Assembly (NCBI RefSeq): GCF_015773195.1
Contig: NZ_JADWYK010000006.1
Span: forward strand, 186,001 to 250,000
DNA length: 64,000 bases
From: Hymenobacter guriensis
GTDB lineage: Bacteria > Bacteroidota > Bacteroidia > Cytophagales > Hymenobacteraceae
Direction: 5' to 3'
Within the stretch, counting starts at the first letter, position 1. The number at the start of each line of letters is the position of its first letter. The notes under the pieces are model-generated. The model was not told where the DNA came from, made no database searches, and saw only the letters and a program-made list of their open reading frames with translations. Shown piece after piece: positions 28,576 to 36,067 of this stretch. Position numbers and translations under genes: made by a program.

Positions 28576-29106
28576 ATGAAAACGTTCCTACCCTACGCAG
28601 CCCCTCTTCTGTGCGCCGCCTTGCTCACGGCCTGCGACTCTACTCCGCGTGAGCGGCAGGAAGCCGTGCGCAATGAAGTGCATGAGCTCGACACGCTGGC
28701 CAGCACCGCCGCCAGCAAGATGCGCGTGGCCGCCCGCCGTGCCGCCCGCTTCGATTCGGCCTCCCGGGCCCGCAGCCGCCAGCCGCTGGATAACGCGGCC
28801 ACCAAGGCTTTCACGCAACAGCTGCTGGGCACCTACGCTGCTATCGACCAGCTGACCGTCACGACCATTGAGCCGGCCTACACCCAGCTGCTGCGCCAGA
28901 CCCGCACCCTGCGCCGCCAGTGGACGCAACGCGACTGGGACTATGCCAGCGCCATCTACAAACAGCTGAATGAGCGGCTGAAAGCTATCCGCCTGGATTT
29001 GCCGGCCCGGAGCGAGCTGCGCATTCGGGCGCTGCAGGCTGAGTTTGTAACCATGGAAACCAGCCGCGACGTGAAAGACCTCGGCGGCGCCGTGAAGCAG
29101 CCCTAA
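28576..29106 (+). CDS. Putative lipoprotein of unknown function
   Basis: A 176-residue protein with a type II signal and lipobox LLTAC (C20). The rest is helical and rich in Arg, Ala and Gln, with possible coiled-coil stretches (RERQEAVRNEVHELDTLAST; LRQTRTLRRQWTQRDWDY). I do not recognise a family. A TATGTTAG box lies 4 nt upstream of the ATG. A hairpin terminator follows at 29131-29162. Confidence 0.7.
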   Translation: MKTFLPYAAPLLCAALLTACDSTPRERQEAVRNEVHELDTLASTAASKMRVAARRAARFDSASRARSRQPLDNAATKAFTQQLLGTYAAIDQLTVTTIEPAYTQLLRQTRTLRRQWTQRDWDYASAIYKQLNERLKAIRLDLPARSELRIRALQAEFVTMETSRDVKDLGGAVKQP

Positions 29107-29130
29107 TCCGGCGGCGTTGATTTCTACTCC

Positions 29131-29162
29131 CAAAAGCACCCAGCCGGGTGCTTTTGTTGTTT
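29131..29162 (+). terminator. Terminator after the putative lipoprotein gene
   Basis: CAAAAGCACCC (29131-29141) and GGGTGCTTTTG (29146-29156) are perfect complements with an AGCC loop, followed by TTGTTTATT. Confidence 0.8.
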
Positions 29163-29194
29163 ATTGTACTGCCTGCTACGCTGCTTCCTGCCTT

Positions 29195-29614
29195 ATGCCT
29201 TCCGAGCCTCCATCGTCCTCGCCCATCGTGCTCGTCGCCACTTTTGCGGATGGCATTGCGGCCCATCTGGCTAAAAATCAGCTGGAAGCAGCCGGAATTC
29301 CCTGTTTTCTCAGCAACGAGCACCGGCCCTACAGCTCGGCTCTCGACCCGGTGCGCCTGCACGTGCGCCAACCCGATCTGGCTGCCGCTCAAGTGGTGTT
29401 GCAGCCAGCTCAGGCCCTCATGCACGCACTGCCACCCGAGGACGAAACAGCAACCGAAACCGTGCGCTGCACGCGCTGCCAGCACTCCGACGTGGTGTGC
29501 CGCCAGCACCCACAGCCTACTGACACTTTACTTACCCGCCTGCGCCTGTGGTTTCTGGCGCCTGAGCGGCCTCTGTGCCACTGCTTTCACTGCGGCCACG
29601 ATTTTGAGGGCTGA
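29195..29614 (+). CDS. DUF2007-type protein with C-terminal zinc ribbon
   Basis: A 139-residue protein. The N-terminal half (about 10-75; IVLVATFADGIAAHLAKNQL, GIPCFLSNE, VRLHVRQPDLAAAQVVL) fits DUF2007, a ferredoxin-like fold annotated as putative signal-transducing protein. The C-terminal half has two cysteine pairs (CTRCQ and CHCFHCG), a likely zinc ribbon. ATG 29195 is chosen over 29117, which would run through the preceding terminator. It is convergent with moeA and no partner is evident. Confidence 0.75.
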   Translation: MPSEPPSSSPIVLVATFADGIAAHLAKNQLEAAGIPCFLSNEHRPYSSALDPVRLHVRQPDLAAAQVVLQPAQALMHALPPEDETATETVRCTRCQHSDVVCRQHPQPTDTLLTRLRLWFLAPERPLCHCFHCGHDFEG

Positions 29615-29639
29615 CGCTTTACTGATTTTACCTAAATAC

Positions 29640-30869
29640 TCATTCCCGAAACCGCCACGCCGGCAGCACCGTGCCGGCCGGAAAGTGCTCCATCTCCGGC
29701 GGCAGCTCCAGAAAACCGCTGGAAGTAAGCAGGCTGGCCATGTCGCCGGAGCCCCCGGCCCGCTCCGGGGTAGCCAGTAGGCGGCCATTGGAATCAGCCA
29801 CCAGTCGCACGAGCAGAAAGTGGGTGACGGGTGGCTTGAAATCGACGGGCTGCGTGAGTACAGCAGTAGTGGGGGTGGCACCAGCCGGCGCGGGGCCGGT
29901 GGGTTGCTGCACGGCCAGCAGCCAGGGCCGGGCATAGCGGTAGAAGTTCACGAACGACGACACCGGGTTGCCGGGCAGGGCAAACACCACCGCTCCGCCC
30001 GGGCGCTGCCCAAACCAGAAAGGCTTGCCGGGCCGCTGCCGCACTTCATGAAATAGCTGCTCAACGCCCAGCTCGCGCAGCACCTGGGGCAGAAAATCGG
30101 CCTTGCCCATAGATACTCCTCCGCTCAGCACCACTGCATCGAACCCGGTGAGCAGCGCCGGCAGCCCCTGGCGCAGGGCGGCGGGGTCGTCATCGAAGTG
30201 AAACGTTTCGGTGATGGCGCCGGCAGTTTCGGCCGCCGCCTGCAGCATAATGGCGTTGGAGCGCCGGATCTGATGGGCGGCGGGCACCTGCGTAATCGGC
30301 ACCAGCTCATCCCCCGTGCTCACTACTGCCACCCGCGGCTGACGCGTGACGGCCACCGTAACCGCTCCAATGGTAGCCGCCACGGCTAGCTCCGCCGGGC
30401 CGAGGCAGGTACCAGCCGGCACGAGCAGGTCGCCCTGCCGACGGTCGGCGGCCTGGGGGTGAATATTGTGGCCGGCCTTGGGCGACGCTGCTTCCACCCG
30501 GGCCCAGCGCTGGCCGGCGGCATCGGTGCGGAAAGTAAGGTCTTCGTAGCGGACCACGGTATCCAGCTCCGCCGGCAGCATGGCCCCGGTCATGATTTCG
30601 ACGGCCGCTGTGACGTCCGGAACGCGCACGGGAGGCTGGCCGGCAAACTGGGTGTTGTCGATGCGAAACTCCGTTTGACCGGCCGCCAGAGCCGCGTAGC
30701 ACAGGGCAATGCCGTCCATAGCCACGCGGTTGAAGGGCGGAAAGTCACGGTCGGCGCGCAGGTCTTCGCGCAGCACCCGCCCGGCGGCTAAACGCAGGGA
30801 CAGATACTCAGGCGGCAGCGGGCGGATGGTGGCGGCCACGAGGCGGGCGGCTTCGGCAACGGAAATCAT
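29640..30869 (-). CDS. moeA: Molybdopterin molybdenumtransferase MoeA
   Basis: A 409-residue cytoplasmic enzyme that inserts molybdate into adenylated molybdopterin. Family segments: FPPFNRVAMDGIAL (about 42-55), the MoCF-binding core VVLSGGVSMGKADF, RQRPGKPFWFGQ and FALPGNPVSSFVNFYRY, then the C-terminal domain IV ending in LPAWRFRE. A single MoeA is present here. It is divergent from moaC across the 22-bp repeat array. A TACCTTCGC box (30874-30882) sits 5 nt before the ATG, suggesting a leaderless transcript. Confidence 0.96.
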   Translation of the reverse strand: MISVAEAARLVAATIRPLPPEYLSLRLAAGRVLREDLRADRDFPPFNRVAMDGIALCYAALAAGQTEFRIDNTQFAGQPPVRVPDVTAAVEIMTGAMLPAELDTVVRYEDLTFRTDAAGQRWARVEAASPKAGHNIHPQAADRRQGDLLVPAGTCLGPAELAVAATIGAVTVAVTRQPRVAVVSTGDELVPITQVPAAHQIRRSNAIMLQAAAETAGAITETFHFDDDPAALRQGLPALLTGFDAVVLSGGVSMGKADFLPQVLRELGVEQLFHEVRQRPGKPFWFGQRPGGAVVFALPGNPVSSFVNFYRYARPWLLAVQQPTGPAPAGATPTTAVLTQPVDFKPPVTHFLLVRLVADSNGRLLATPERAGGSGDMASLLTSSGFLELPPEMEHFPAGTVLPAWRFRE

Positions 30870-31339
30870 ACCCGCGAAGGTAGCGGAAGCGCCGGAGCGG
30901 GCGCAGCCTTTCTCATCCGCATACCTGCTGCACCCTCAGCTGCCGCAGCCGCTATACACCATGCAGGGCAGTGACATCCGCAATGTTTAGTAACGACATT
31001 CACAATGTTCAGCAACGACATTCACAATGTTCAGCAACGACATTCTAAATGTTCAGTAACGACATTTCAAATGTTTAGCAACGACATTCCAAATGTTCAG
31101 CAACGACATTTGCAATGTTCAGTAAGGACATAGCTTCAGCTTTGGATTAGCACGCTTCAGGCGAGGGGTGCGCTAGTGCCCGAAGCGTACACGCCCCGCA
31201 TCCATTCCCTGATCCGTTAGCTTGCACGGCGCTTTTCGTTGGCGCGCCCTCAACTTACTCCGTTGGCAACGGTTAGCCTTTTCACGTAGTACTCCTGCGC
31301 GGCCAGAAGTTCGGCCGCTGTTTTTCTTTGCCTTTTCGT
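30870..31339. other. moeA/moaC divergent intergenic region
   Basis: 470 bp without a convincing gene. It holds the moeA -7 box (30874-30882), an array of seven 22-bp tandem repeats (30979-31132) and a TTTCTTTGC box at 31323-31331, 11 nt before the moaC ATG. The rest shows nothing recognisable. Confidence 0.7.
30979..31132. repeat. Seven 22-bp tandem repeats forming phased palindromes
   Basis: Seven units of exactly 22 bp lie head to tail: 30979-31000, 31001-31022, 31023-31044, 31045-31066, 31067-31088, 31089-31110 and 31111-31132. Units 2 and 3 are identical; the others differ at a few positions, mostly in the first three bases. The constant part is AATGTTCAGCAACGACATT. Across each junction the sequence ACATT-N3-AATGT forms a 13-bp palindrome, six times at 22-bp steps (about two helical turns). 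The unit length is not a multiple of 3. Confidence 0.95.
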
Positions 31340-31342
31340 TTT

Positions 31343-31831
31343 ATGTCTGACTCTGCCAAACTCACCCACCTCAACGCCGCCGGGCAGCCGGCTATGGTGG
31401 ATGTGGGCGCCAAACAACCCACCCGCCGCGTAGCCCGGGCCCGCAGCCGCGTGGTGCTGGGCCCCGAAATAATGGCCCTGGTGCAGCAGGGCGACCTGCC
31501 CACGCGCAAAGGCCCCGTATTTCAGACGGCTATTCTAGCTGGCATCATGGGTGCCAAGCGCACCTCCGAGCTGATTCCGCTGTGCCACCCGCTGGGCCTC
31601 GACAACTGCCAGGTAACCATTGAAGTGGACGGCCCCGACGCCGTGCTTATCGAGTGCACTGCCACCGTGACGGGCAAAACCGGCGTGGAAATGGAGGCCC
31701 TGACTGGTGCTTCCGTGGCTGCTCTCACTATCTACGACATGTGCAAAGCCCTGTCGCACGACATTGTGATTCAGGAAACGCGCCTGTTGGCGAAAACCGG
31801 CGGCAAACAGGACTTCCACCATGCCGAATAA
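31343..31831 (+). CDS. moaC: Cyclic pyranopterin monophosphate synthase MoaC
   Basis: A 162-residue enzyme that with MoaA makes cyclic pyranopterin monophosphate, the first intermediate of Moco synthesis. Conserved motifs: KRTSELIPLCHPL (about 70-82), and METALTG-like MEALTGASVAALTIYDMCKA (about 117-136), which includes the catalytic lysine near the end. ATG 31343 is used (MSDSAKLTHL). Its last codons overlap the mobA-fusion start by 11 bp, so the two are translationally coupled. Confidence 0.96.
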   Translation: MSDSAKLTHLNAAGQPAMVDVGAKQPTRRVARARSRVVLGPEIMALVQQGDLPTRKGPVFQTAILAGIMGAKRTSELIPLCHPLGLDNCQVTIEVDGPDAVLIECTATVTGKTGVEMEALTGASVAALTIYDMCKALSHDIVIQETRLLAKTGGKQDFHHAE

Positions 31832-33002
31832 TCCCGCCGACAACCCGCGCAGCAAGCACGCCCAGCTGGCCCGCCCGCACCTGGGTGAGTTTGGCCGCCA
31901 CGAACTAGCCATTCTAGGCGCGCCCTGCGGCCGCATTAAGGAGCTGGTGGCCCGGCTGCTACCCATCCTGGCCCCGCAGCTGCGCGTAGCCTACGTGGAT
32001 GCCGACCACGCCGCCGGCGACGACGCGGCCCAGGGCGGCAGCGGCGGCCAGGATGCCATTCTGCAAGCCGGCGCCGCGGCCGAGCTGACCGACAAAATCA
32101 CCTTCACCCGCCTTGATGTAAAGCGGAGCCTGGATAAATTCAGTCAGTCGGAGTTGCTCCAGCACGAGAGCCTGGTGCTGGTGAACGGCAACCACTTCCG
32201 CGCCCGACAGCAACTCGTGATACTGGACCCGGCCAAGCCGATGGAGAAAAAGCTGGACCGCCTCACTGACGTGCGCGCCCTGCTTTTGCCCGCGGGCGTG
32301 ATGGAAGTACCGGCTTACCTGCGGGCTCACCTGGGCGAAGCGCAGGTTCCCGTACTGCCCCTGCACGATACGGCGGCTATTGCCGCGCTGATTTTGCAGG
32401 AGTGGCAGCAGGCCGCGCCGCCGCTGCGCGGGTTGGTACTAGCCGGCGGGCGCAGCCAGCGCATGGGCCAGGACAAAGGCAAACTTACCTACCACGGCCA
32501 GGAGCAGCGCGCCTACGCGGCCGAGCTGTTGGCACCTTTTTGCCAGGATGTGCACGTTTCCTGCCGGCCCGACCAGGTGGTGGAGCTGGAATACGCCGGG
32601 CTGCGCCCTCTGCCCGACACCTTTTCGGACCTGGGCCCGCTGAGTGGCCTGCTCTCGGCTTTCCGCCAGGACCCCAATGCTGCCTGGCTGATAGTTGCCT
32701 GCGACCTGCCCCTACTGTCGGCGGCTACGCTGGAGCATCTGGTGCGGCACCGCCAAGCCGGGCGGCTGGCCACGGCGTTTCGGAGCCCTGAGAACGAGTG
32801 GCCCGAGCCGCTTATCACCATCTGGGAACCGCGCAGCTATGCCACGCTGCTGCGGTTCCTGAGTTTGGGCTACAGCTGCCCGCGCAAAACGCTCATCAAC
32901 TCCGATATTGAGCTGCTGCCCGCCCCCGCGCCCCAGGAGCTGCGCAACGTGAACACGCCGGAGGAAGCCGCGCAGGTGGTGGAAGCCATGAGGAAGGTGT
33001 AA
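31821..33002 (+). CDS. MobA-type guanylyltransferase with degenerate MobB-like N-terminus
   Basis: A 393-residue two-domain protein. The C-terminal half (about 207-393) is a MobA-like nucleotidyltransferase that would add GMP to Moco: GLVLAGGRSQRMGQDKGKL, the LGPLSGLL and ACDLPLL segments, and RNVNTPEE near the end. The N-terminal half resembles MobB in its order of strands, but its P-loop position reads ILGAPCGRIKE without the GKT/S, so GTP binding is doubtful. Similar fused forms occur in Bacteroidota. It overlaps moaC by 11 bp. Confidence 0.85.
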   Translation: MPNNPADNPRSKHAQLARPHLGEFGRHELAILGAPCGRIKELVARLLPILAPQLRVAYVDADHAAGDDAAQGGSGGQDAILQAGAAAELTDKITFTRLDVKRSLDKFSQSELLQHESLVLVNGNHFRARQQLVILDPAKPMEKKLDRLTDVRALLLPAGVMEVPAYLRAHLGEAQVPVLPLHDTAAIAALILQEWQQAAPPLRGLVLAGGRSQRMGQDKGKLTYHGQEQRAYAAELLAPFCQDVHVSCRPDQVVELEYAGLRPLPDTFSDLGPLSGLLSAFRQDPNAAWLIVACDLPLLSAATLEHLVRHRQAGRLATAFRSPENEWPEPLITIWEPRSYATLLRFLSLGYSCPRKTLINSDIELLPAPAPQELRNVNTPEEAAQVVEAMRKV

Positions 33003-33032
33003 TCAGGCTGGAGGAGCCGCTTCATTACCTGT

Positions 33033-33118
33033 GTAAGGGCTTTGTTCCCGTCCGCGCCGCTCGACGGTTATCGGGCAACGACCGGGCGGGGACAAACCCC
33101 GCCCCTACATTCCCTTAC
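33033..33118. repeat. Stem-loop repeat between mobA fusion and moaE
   Basis: Outer arms GTAAGGG (33033-33039) and CCCTTAC (33112-33118) enclose a strong inner hairpin GGGCGGGG-ACAAA-CCCCGCCC (33084-33104). The right outer arm covers the moaE stop codon. It may serve as a bidirectional terminator for the convergent genes. The inner G/C hairpin looks like a dispersed intergenic repeat. Confidence 0.7.
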
Positions 33119-33534
33119 GGGTGTGCGGCCACCCATACGTCGCCATCCTCATAGAACTCCTTTTTCCAGATAGTTACTACCTGTTTCAGGGTGTCGATGA
33201 TGAACTGGCAGGCGGCGAAGCTCTCGGCCCGGTGCGGCGTTGATACGGCCACCACCACGGCCACGTCGCCGATGTAGAGGGTGCCTTTGCGGTGGATGAT
33301 GGCCACCTGCTGGAGCATGGGCCACTGCTCCAGGGCCTGCTCGGCCACTTTGCGCAGCTGGTGCAAAGCCATGCTGTCGTAGGCCTCGTACTCCAGGCGC
33401 ACCACAGAGCGGCCGGTGCTTTGGTTGCGCACCGTCCCGATGAAGGTGTTGATGGCGCCCGCCCCCTCGGCCTCCACGAGTTGCAGGGCAGCGGCTACGT
33501 CAATGGGCTGGTCGGTCAGGTCGATATGAATCAA
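33115..33534 (-). CDS. moaE: Molybdopterin synthase catalytic subunit MoaE
   Basis: A 139-residue large subunit of molybdopterin synthase, which transfers sulfur from MoaD thiocarboxylate to cyclic pyranopterin. Motifs: GAINTFIGTVRN (about 26-37), LEYEAYDSMAL, IIHRKGTLYIGDVAVVVAVS and the catalytic lysines in WKKEFYEDGDVWV. It lies 206 bp downstream of moaD on the same strand, separated by repeats. Both face the convergent mobA fusion. Confidence 0.96.
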   Translation of the reverse strand: MIHIDLTDQPIDVAAALQLVEAEGAGAINTFIGTVRNQSTGRSVVRLEYEAYDSMALHQLRKVAEQALEQWPMLQQVAIIHRKGTLYIGDVAVVVAVSTPHRAESFAACQFIIDTLKQVVTIWKKEFYEDGDVWVAAHP

Positions 33535-33740
33535 GTGGCAGTAGGTGATAATGGCAAGGAGAAAAACAGAACGTCATTCCGAGTCTGCGAAGAATCTTGT
33601 ACGCTGACTTCTGGACCAATCTGGACGAGGTAGTGGCGCGTATTTACGCTTCATCGTTGAACGACCAGTTGTGCGCCAGACGGCACCAAGCTAAACAACA
33701 TCAGCGCCGACGAGACGCGAATACGCGTCTCTACCTCCTT
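33535..33740. repeat. Repeat-bearing gap between moaD and moaE
   Basis: About 200 bp without a gene. It contains a perfect hairpin GAGACGCG-AATA-CGCGTCTC (33712-33731), and near 33570-33602 a sequence (GTCATTCCGAGTCTGCG, GAAGAATCTTG) of the kind dispersed between genes in related genomes. That resemblance is from memory and was not searched. Confidence 0.5.
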
Positions 33741-33983
33741 CTATCCGCCGGAAACGGGCGGGATGAGGGCAATTTCGTCGTGTTCCCGCAGGGGTGCGTC
33801 TTCGGCGGCGTATTCGTTGTTGACGGCCACGGCCAGGCTGGAAAGGCGGGCCAGCTCGGGGTAGCGGGCGTGCAGATCCTGCAGCAGCCCCCGAGCCGAC
33901 TGGCCTTCGGGGGCGGAAACTTCCAGAGCAGACTGCCCCACGATTTCGCGGGCAATGCCGAACAAGGCAATTTTCAGATTCAT
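33741..33983 (-). CDS. moaD: Molybdopterin synthase sulfur carrier subunit MoaD
   Basis: An 80-residue ubiquitin-like sulfur carrier. The C-terminal diglycine (ALIPPVSGG) is intact, as needed for adenylation by MoeB and thiocarboxylation. N-terminal MNLKIALFGIAREIVG and internal VAVNNEYAAEDAPL fit MoaD. The start MNLKIALFG is clear. A partner MoaE is downstream and the MoeB-rhodanese activating enzyme is at 37499-38587. Confidence 0.95.
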   Translation of the reverse strand: MNLKIALFGIAREIVGQSALEVSAPEGQSARGLLQDLHARYPELARLSSLAVAVNNEYAAEDAPLREHDEIALIPPVSGG

Positions 33984-34187
33984 AACAAGTCAGTAAGAGC
34001 AGATTCCGGCGCAGATTACCCGTTTTCCGGCGAAACCGCTACTTTGGAACAAGTAATTGCCGTGCCTGCTGTCAGGGCTTGAACTACGGAGCCGGCCAAT
34101 TGTTGTTCGTATAGCCGGCTTCTGACCGCCTGCGTATAGGAGCTTCGCCGCGTCTGGCTTCTTTATTTTTTCTCAGCCCAATCTGCA

Positions 34188-35189
34188 ATGTCTGTTCCGT
34201 CGGTGCTTTTTGATAACCACGGCCGCCCGCTGGAGTACCTGCGGCTGGCCGTCACGGACCGGTGCAACCTGCGCTGCTTTTACTGCATGCCCGAGGAAGG
34301 CATTCAGTATCTGCCCAAACGGGAGCTGCTGAGCTACGAGGAGATGGAGCGGCTGGTGGCCATCCTGGCGGGCCTGGGCGTGCGCAAAGTGCGCCTCACC
34401 GGTGGGGAGCCGTTCGTGCGCCGCGACCTGGTGCCCTTCATGCACCGGCTCAGCCAAGTGCCCGGCATTGAGGAGCTGACGCTGACGACCAATGGCGTGC
34501 TCACGGCACCCCACGTGCCGGAGCTGGCCCGCATGGGCGTACGCGCCGTCAACCTCAGCCTCGATACCCTGGACCGCGCCCGGTTTGCCAGCATCACCCG
34601 CCGCGACGAGCTACCCCGGGTGCTCGACACCTTTTACGCCCTGCTAGCGGCTGGCATCCGCGTCAAAATCAACGCCGTGGTGATGGACGGGCAGAACACC
34701 CAGGATTTGCTGCCCCTGGCTGAGCTGACGCGCGAGCTGCCCGTGGATGTGCGCTTCATCGAGGAAATGCCTTTCAACGGCCACAGCCACGCCGCTACCC
34801 TGCCCTGGAACCACCACCGCATCCGGGAGCACCTCGAAGCGCACCTGGGCCAGCTCACGCCCGTGGCTACGCGCCCCGGCGACACCGCCGCGCACTACAC
34901 CGTGGCCGGACACCAGGGCCGCCTGGGCATTATTGCAGCGTACTCGCGCACGTTCTGCGGCACCTGCAACCGCATCCGCCTCACGGCCGAGGGCGGCCTC
35001 AAAACCTGCCTCTACGACCAAGGCGTACTCGATATCCGGGCTTTGCTGCGCGGCGGCGCTTCCGATGAACAGATTGCCGAGGCCCTGAAGTCAGCTTTCC
35101 GCCACCGTGCCGCCAACGGCTTCGAGGCCGAGCAGCAGCGCCCCGTGCATCAGCTCAGCTTCGAGTCGATGAGCACGATTGGGGGGTAA
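34188..35189 (+). CDS. moaA: GTP 3',8-cyclase MoaA
   Basis: A 333-residue radical-SAM enzyme that with MoaC turns GTP into cyclic pyranopterin. N-terminal cluster motif DRCNLRCFYCMP (C26, C30, C33); C-terminal second [4Fe-4S] cluster cysteines in FCGTCNRIRL and LKTCLYDQG; and the conserved C-terminal GG tail (MSTIGG), which is needed for activity. Full length. The alpha/beta hydrolase gene follows 21 bp later. Confidence 0.97.
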   Translation: MSVPSVLFDNHGRPLEYLRLAVTDRCNLRCFYCMPEEGIQYLPKRELLSYEEMERLVAILAGLGVRKVRLTGGEPFVRRDLVPFMHRLSQVPGIEELTLTTNGVLTAPHVPELARMGVRAVNLSLDTLDRARFASITRRDELPRVLDTFYALLAAGIRVKINAVVMDGQNTQDLLPLAELTRELPVDVRFIEEMPFNGHSHAATLPWNHHRIREHLEAHLGQLTPVATRPGDTAAHYTVAGHQGRLGIIAAYSRTFCGTCNRIRLTAEGGLKTCLYDQGVLDIRALLRGGASDEQIAEALKSAFRHRAANGFEAEQQRPVHQLSFESMSTIGG

Positions 35190-35210
35190 CGGGTTAACCT
35201 TCCTTTTCTG

Positions 35211-36011
35211 ATGAAAGCTTTGCTGTGGATTCTGGGTCTTGGAGCCGCGCTGTATGTAGCCGTGTGCCTATTGCTGTACTTCCAGCAGGAGCGGCTGCTG
35301 TTCTTTCCTACCAAGCTCCCGCCCAGTTATCGTTTTCGGTTTCCTAAGCCCTTTGAGGAGCGGTGGATTACGGCCGCCGACGGCACCCGCCTGCACGGAC
35401 TATTATTCCCCGCCGATTCGTCGAGGGGGCTCATCTTTTACCTGCACGGCAACGGCGGCGCCCTCGACACCTGGGGCGAAGTAGCCCCTACCTACACCCG
35501 CCTGGGCTACGACGTATTTCTGCTCGATTACCGGGGCTACGGCAAAAGCGAAGGCCACATCAGCAGCCAACAGCAATTTCTAGCTGATGCGGATACGGCC
35601 TATCAGCAGCTACTGCTAGAGTATCCGGAAAACCGGACGGTGCTGCTGGGCTACTCGCTTGGCACGGGAGCGGCGGCTTGGCTGGCGGCCCGGCATCATC
35701 CTAAGCTGTTGATTCTGCAGGCGCCCTATACCAGTATGCGGGCAATGGCCCGGCAGCAATACCCCTGGGTGCCGGGTCTGGTGGTGCGCTACCCACTGGC
35801 TACCGACGAAGTGCTACCCCGTGTTTCAGCCCCCATCGTCATCTTTCACGGCGAACAGGACGAGGTTATCAGCCACCAGGCTTCGCTGGCATTAAAGAGT
35901 GTCCTCAAGTCCCAGGACCACTTTATCACGCTGCCCGGTGTGGGCCACAATGGCATGACGGACGACCCGTTTTATCAACAGCTTATCCGGCAAGTCCTGG
36001 CCAAGCAGTAG
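35211..36011 (+). CDS. Membrane-anchored alpha/beta hydrolase
   Basis: A 266-residue hydrolase of the ABHD13/Bem46-like group. One N-terminal membrane helix (3-22) is followed by an alpha/beta-hydrolase domain. Oxyanion strand FYLHGNGG, nucleophile elbow LGYSLGTGAA (Ser in GYSLG), acid in HGEQDEV and histidine in GVGHNGM make up a complete triad. It is 21 bp downstream of moaA and probably co-transcribed, though a role in Moco synthesis is not expected. Substrate unknown. Confidence 0.88.
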   Translation: MKALLWILGLGAALYVAVCLLLYFQQERLLFFPTKLPPSYRFRFPKPFEERWITAADGTRLHGLLFPADSSRGLIFYLHGNGGALDTWGEVAPTYTRLGYDVFLLDYRGYGKSEGHISSQQQFLADADTAYQQLLLEYPENRTVLLGYSLGTGAAAWLAARHHPKLLILQAPYTSMRAMARQQYPWVPGLVVRYPLATDEVLPRVSAPIVIFHGEQDEVISHQASLALKSVLKSQDHFITLPGVGHNGMTDDPFYQQLIRQVLAKQ

Positions 36012-36067
36012 GTTGGGTTTCATAGTTTTCAACTACCTGTTGGTTATCCTGCATAGGCAACTCGTTT

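Noticed and set aside
30979..31132. The 22-bp repeats as a CRISPR array
   Set aside because: Units are contiguous with no unique spacers, only three bases vary at each junction, and no cas genes are nearby.
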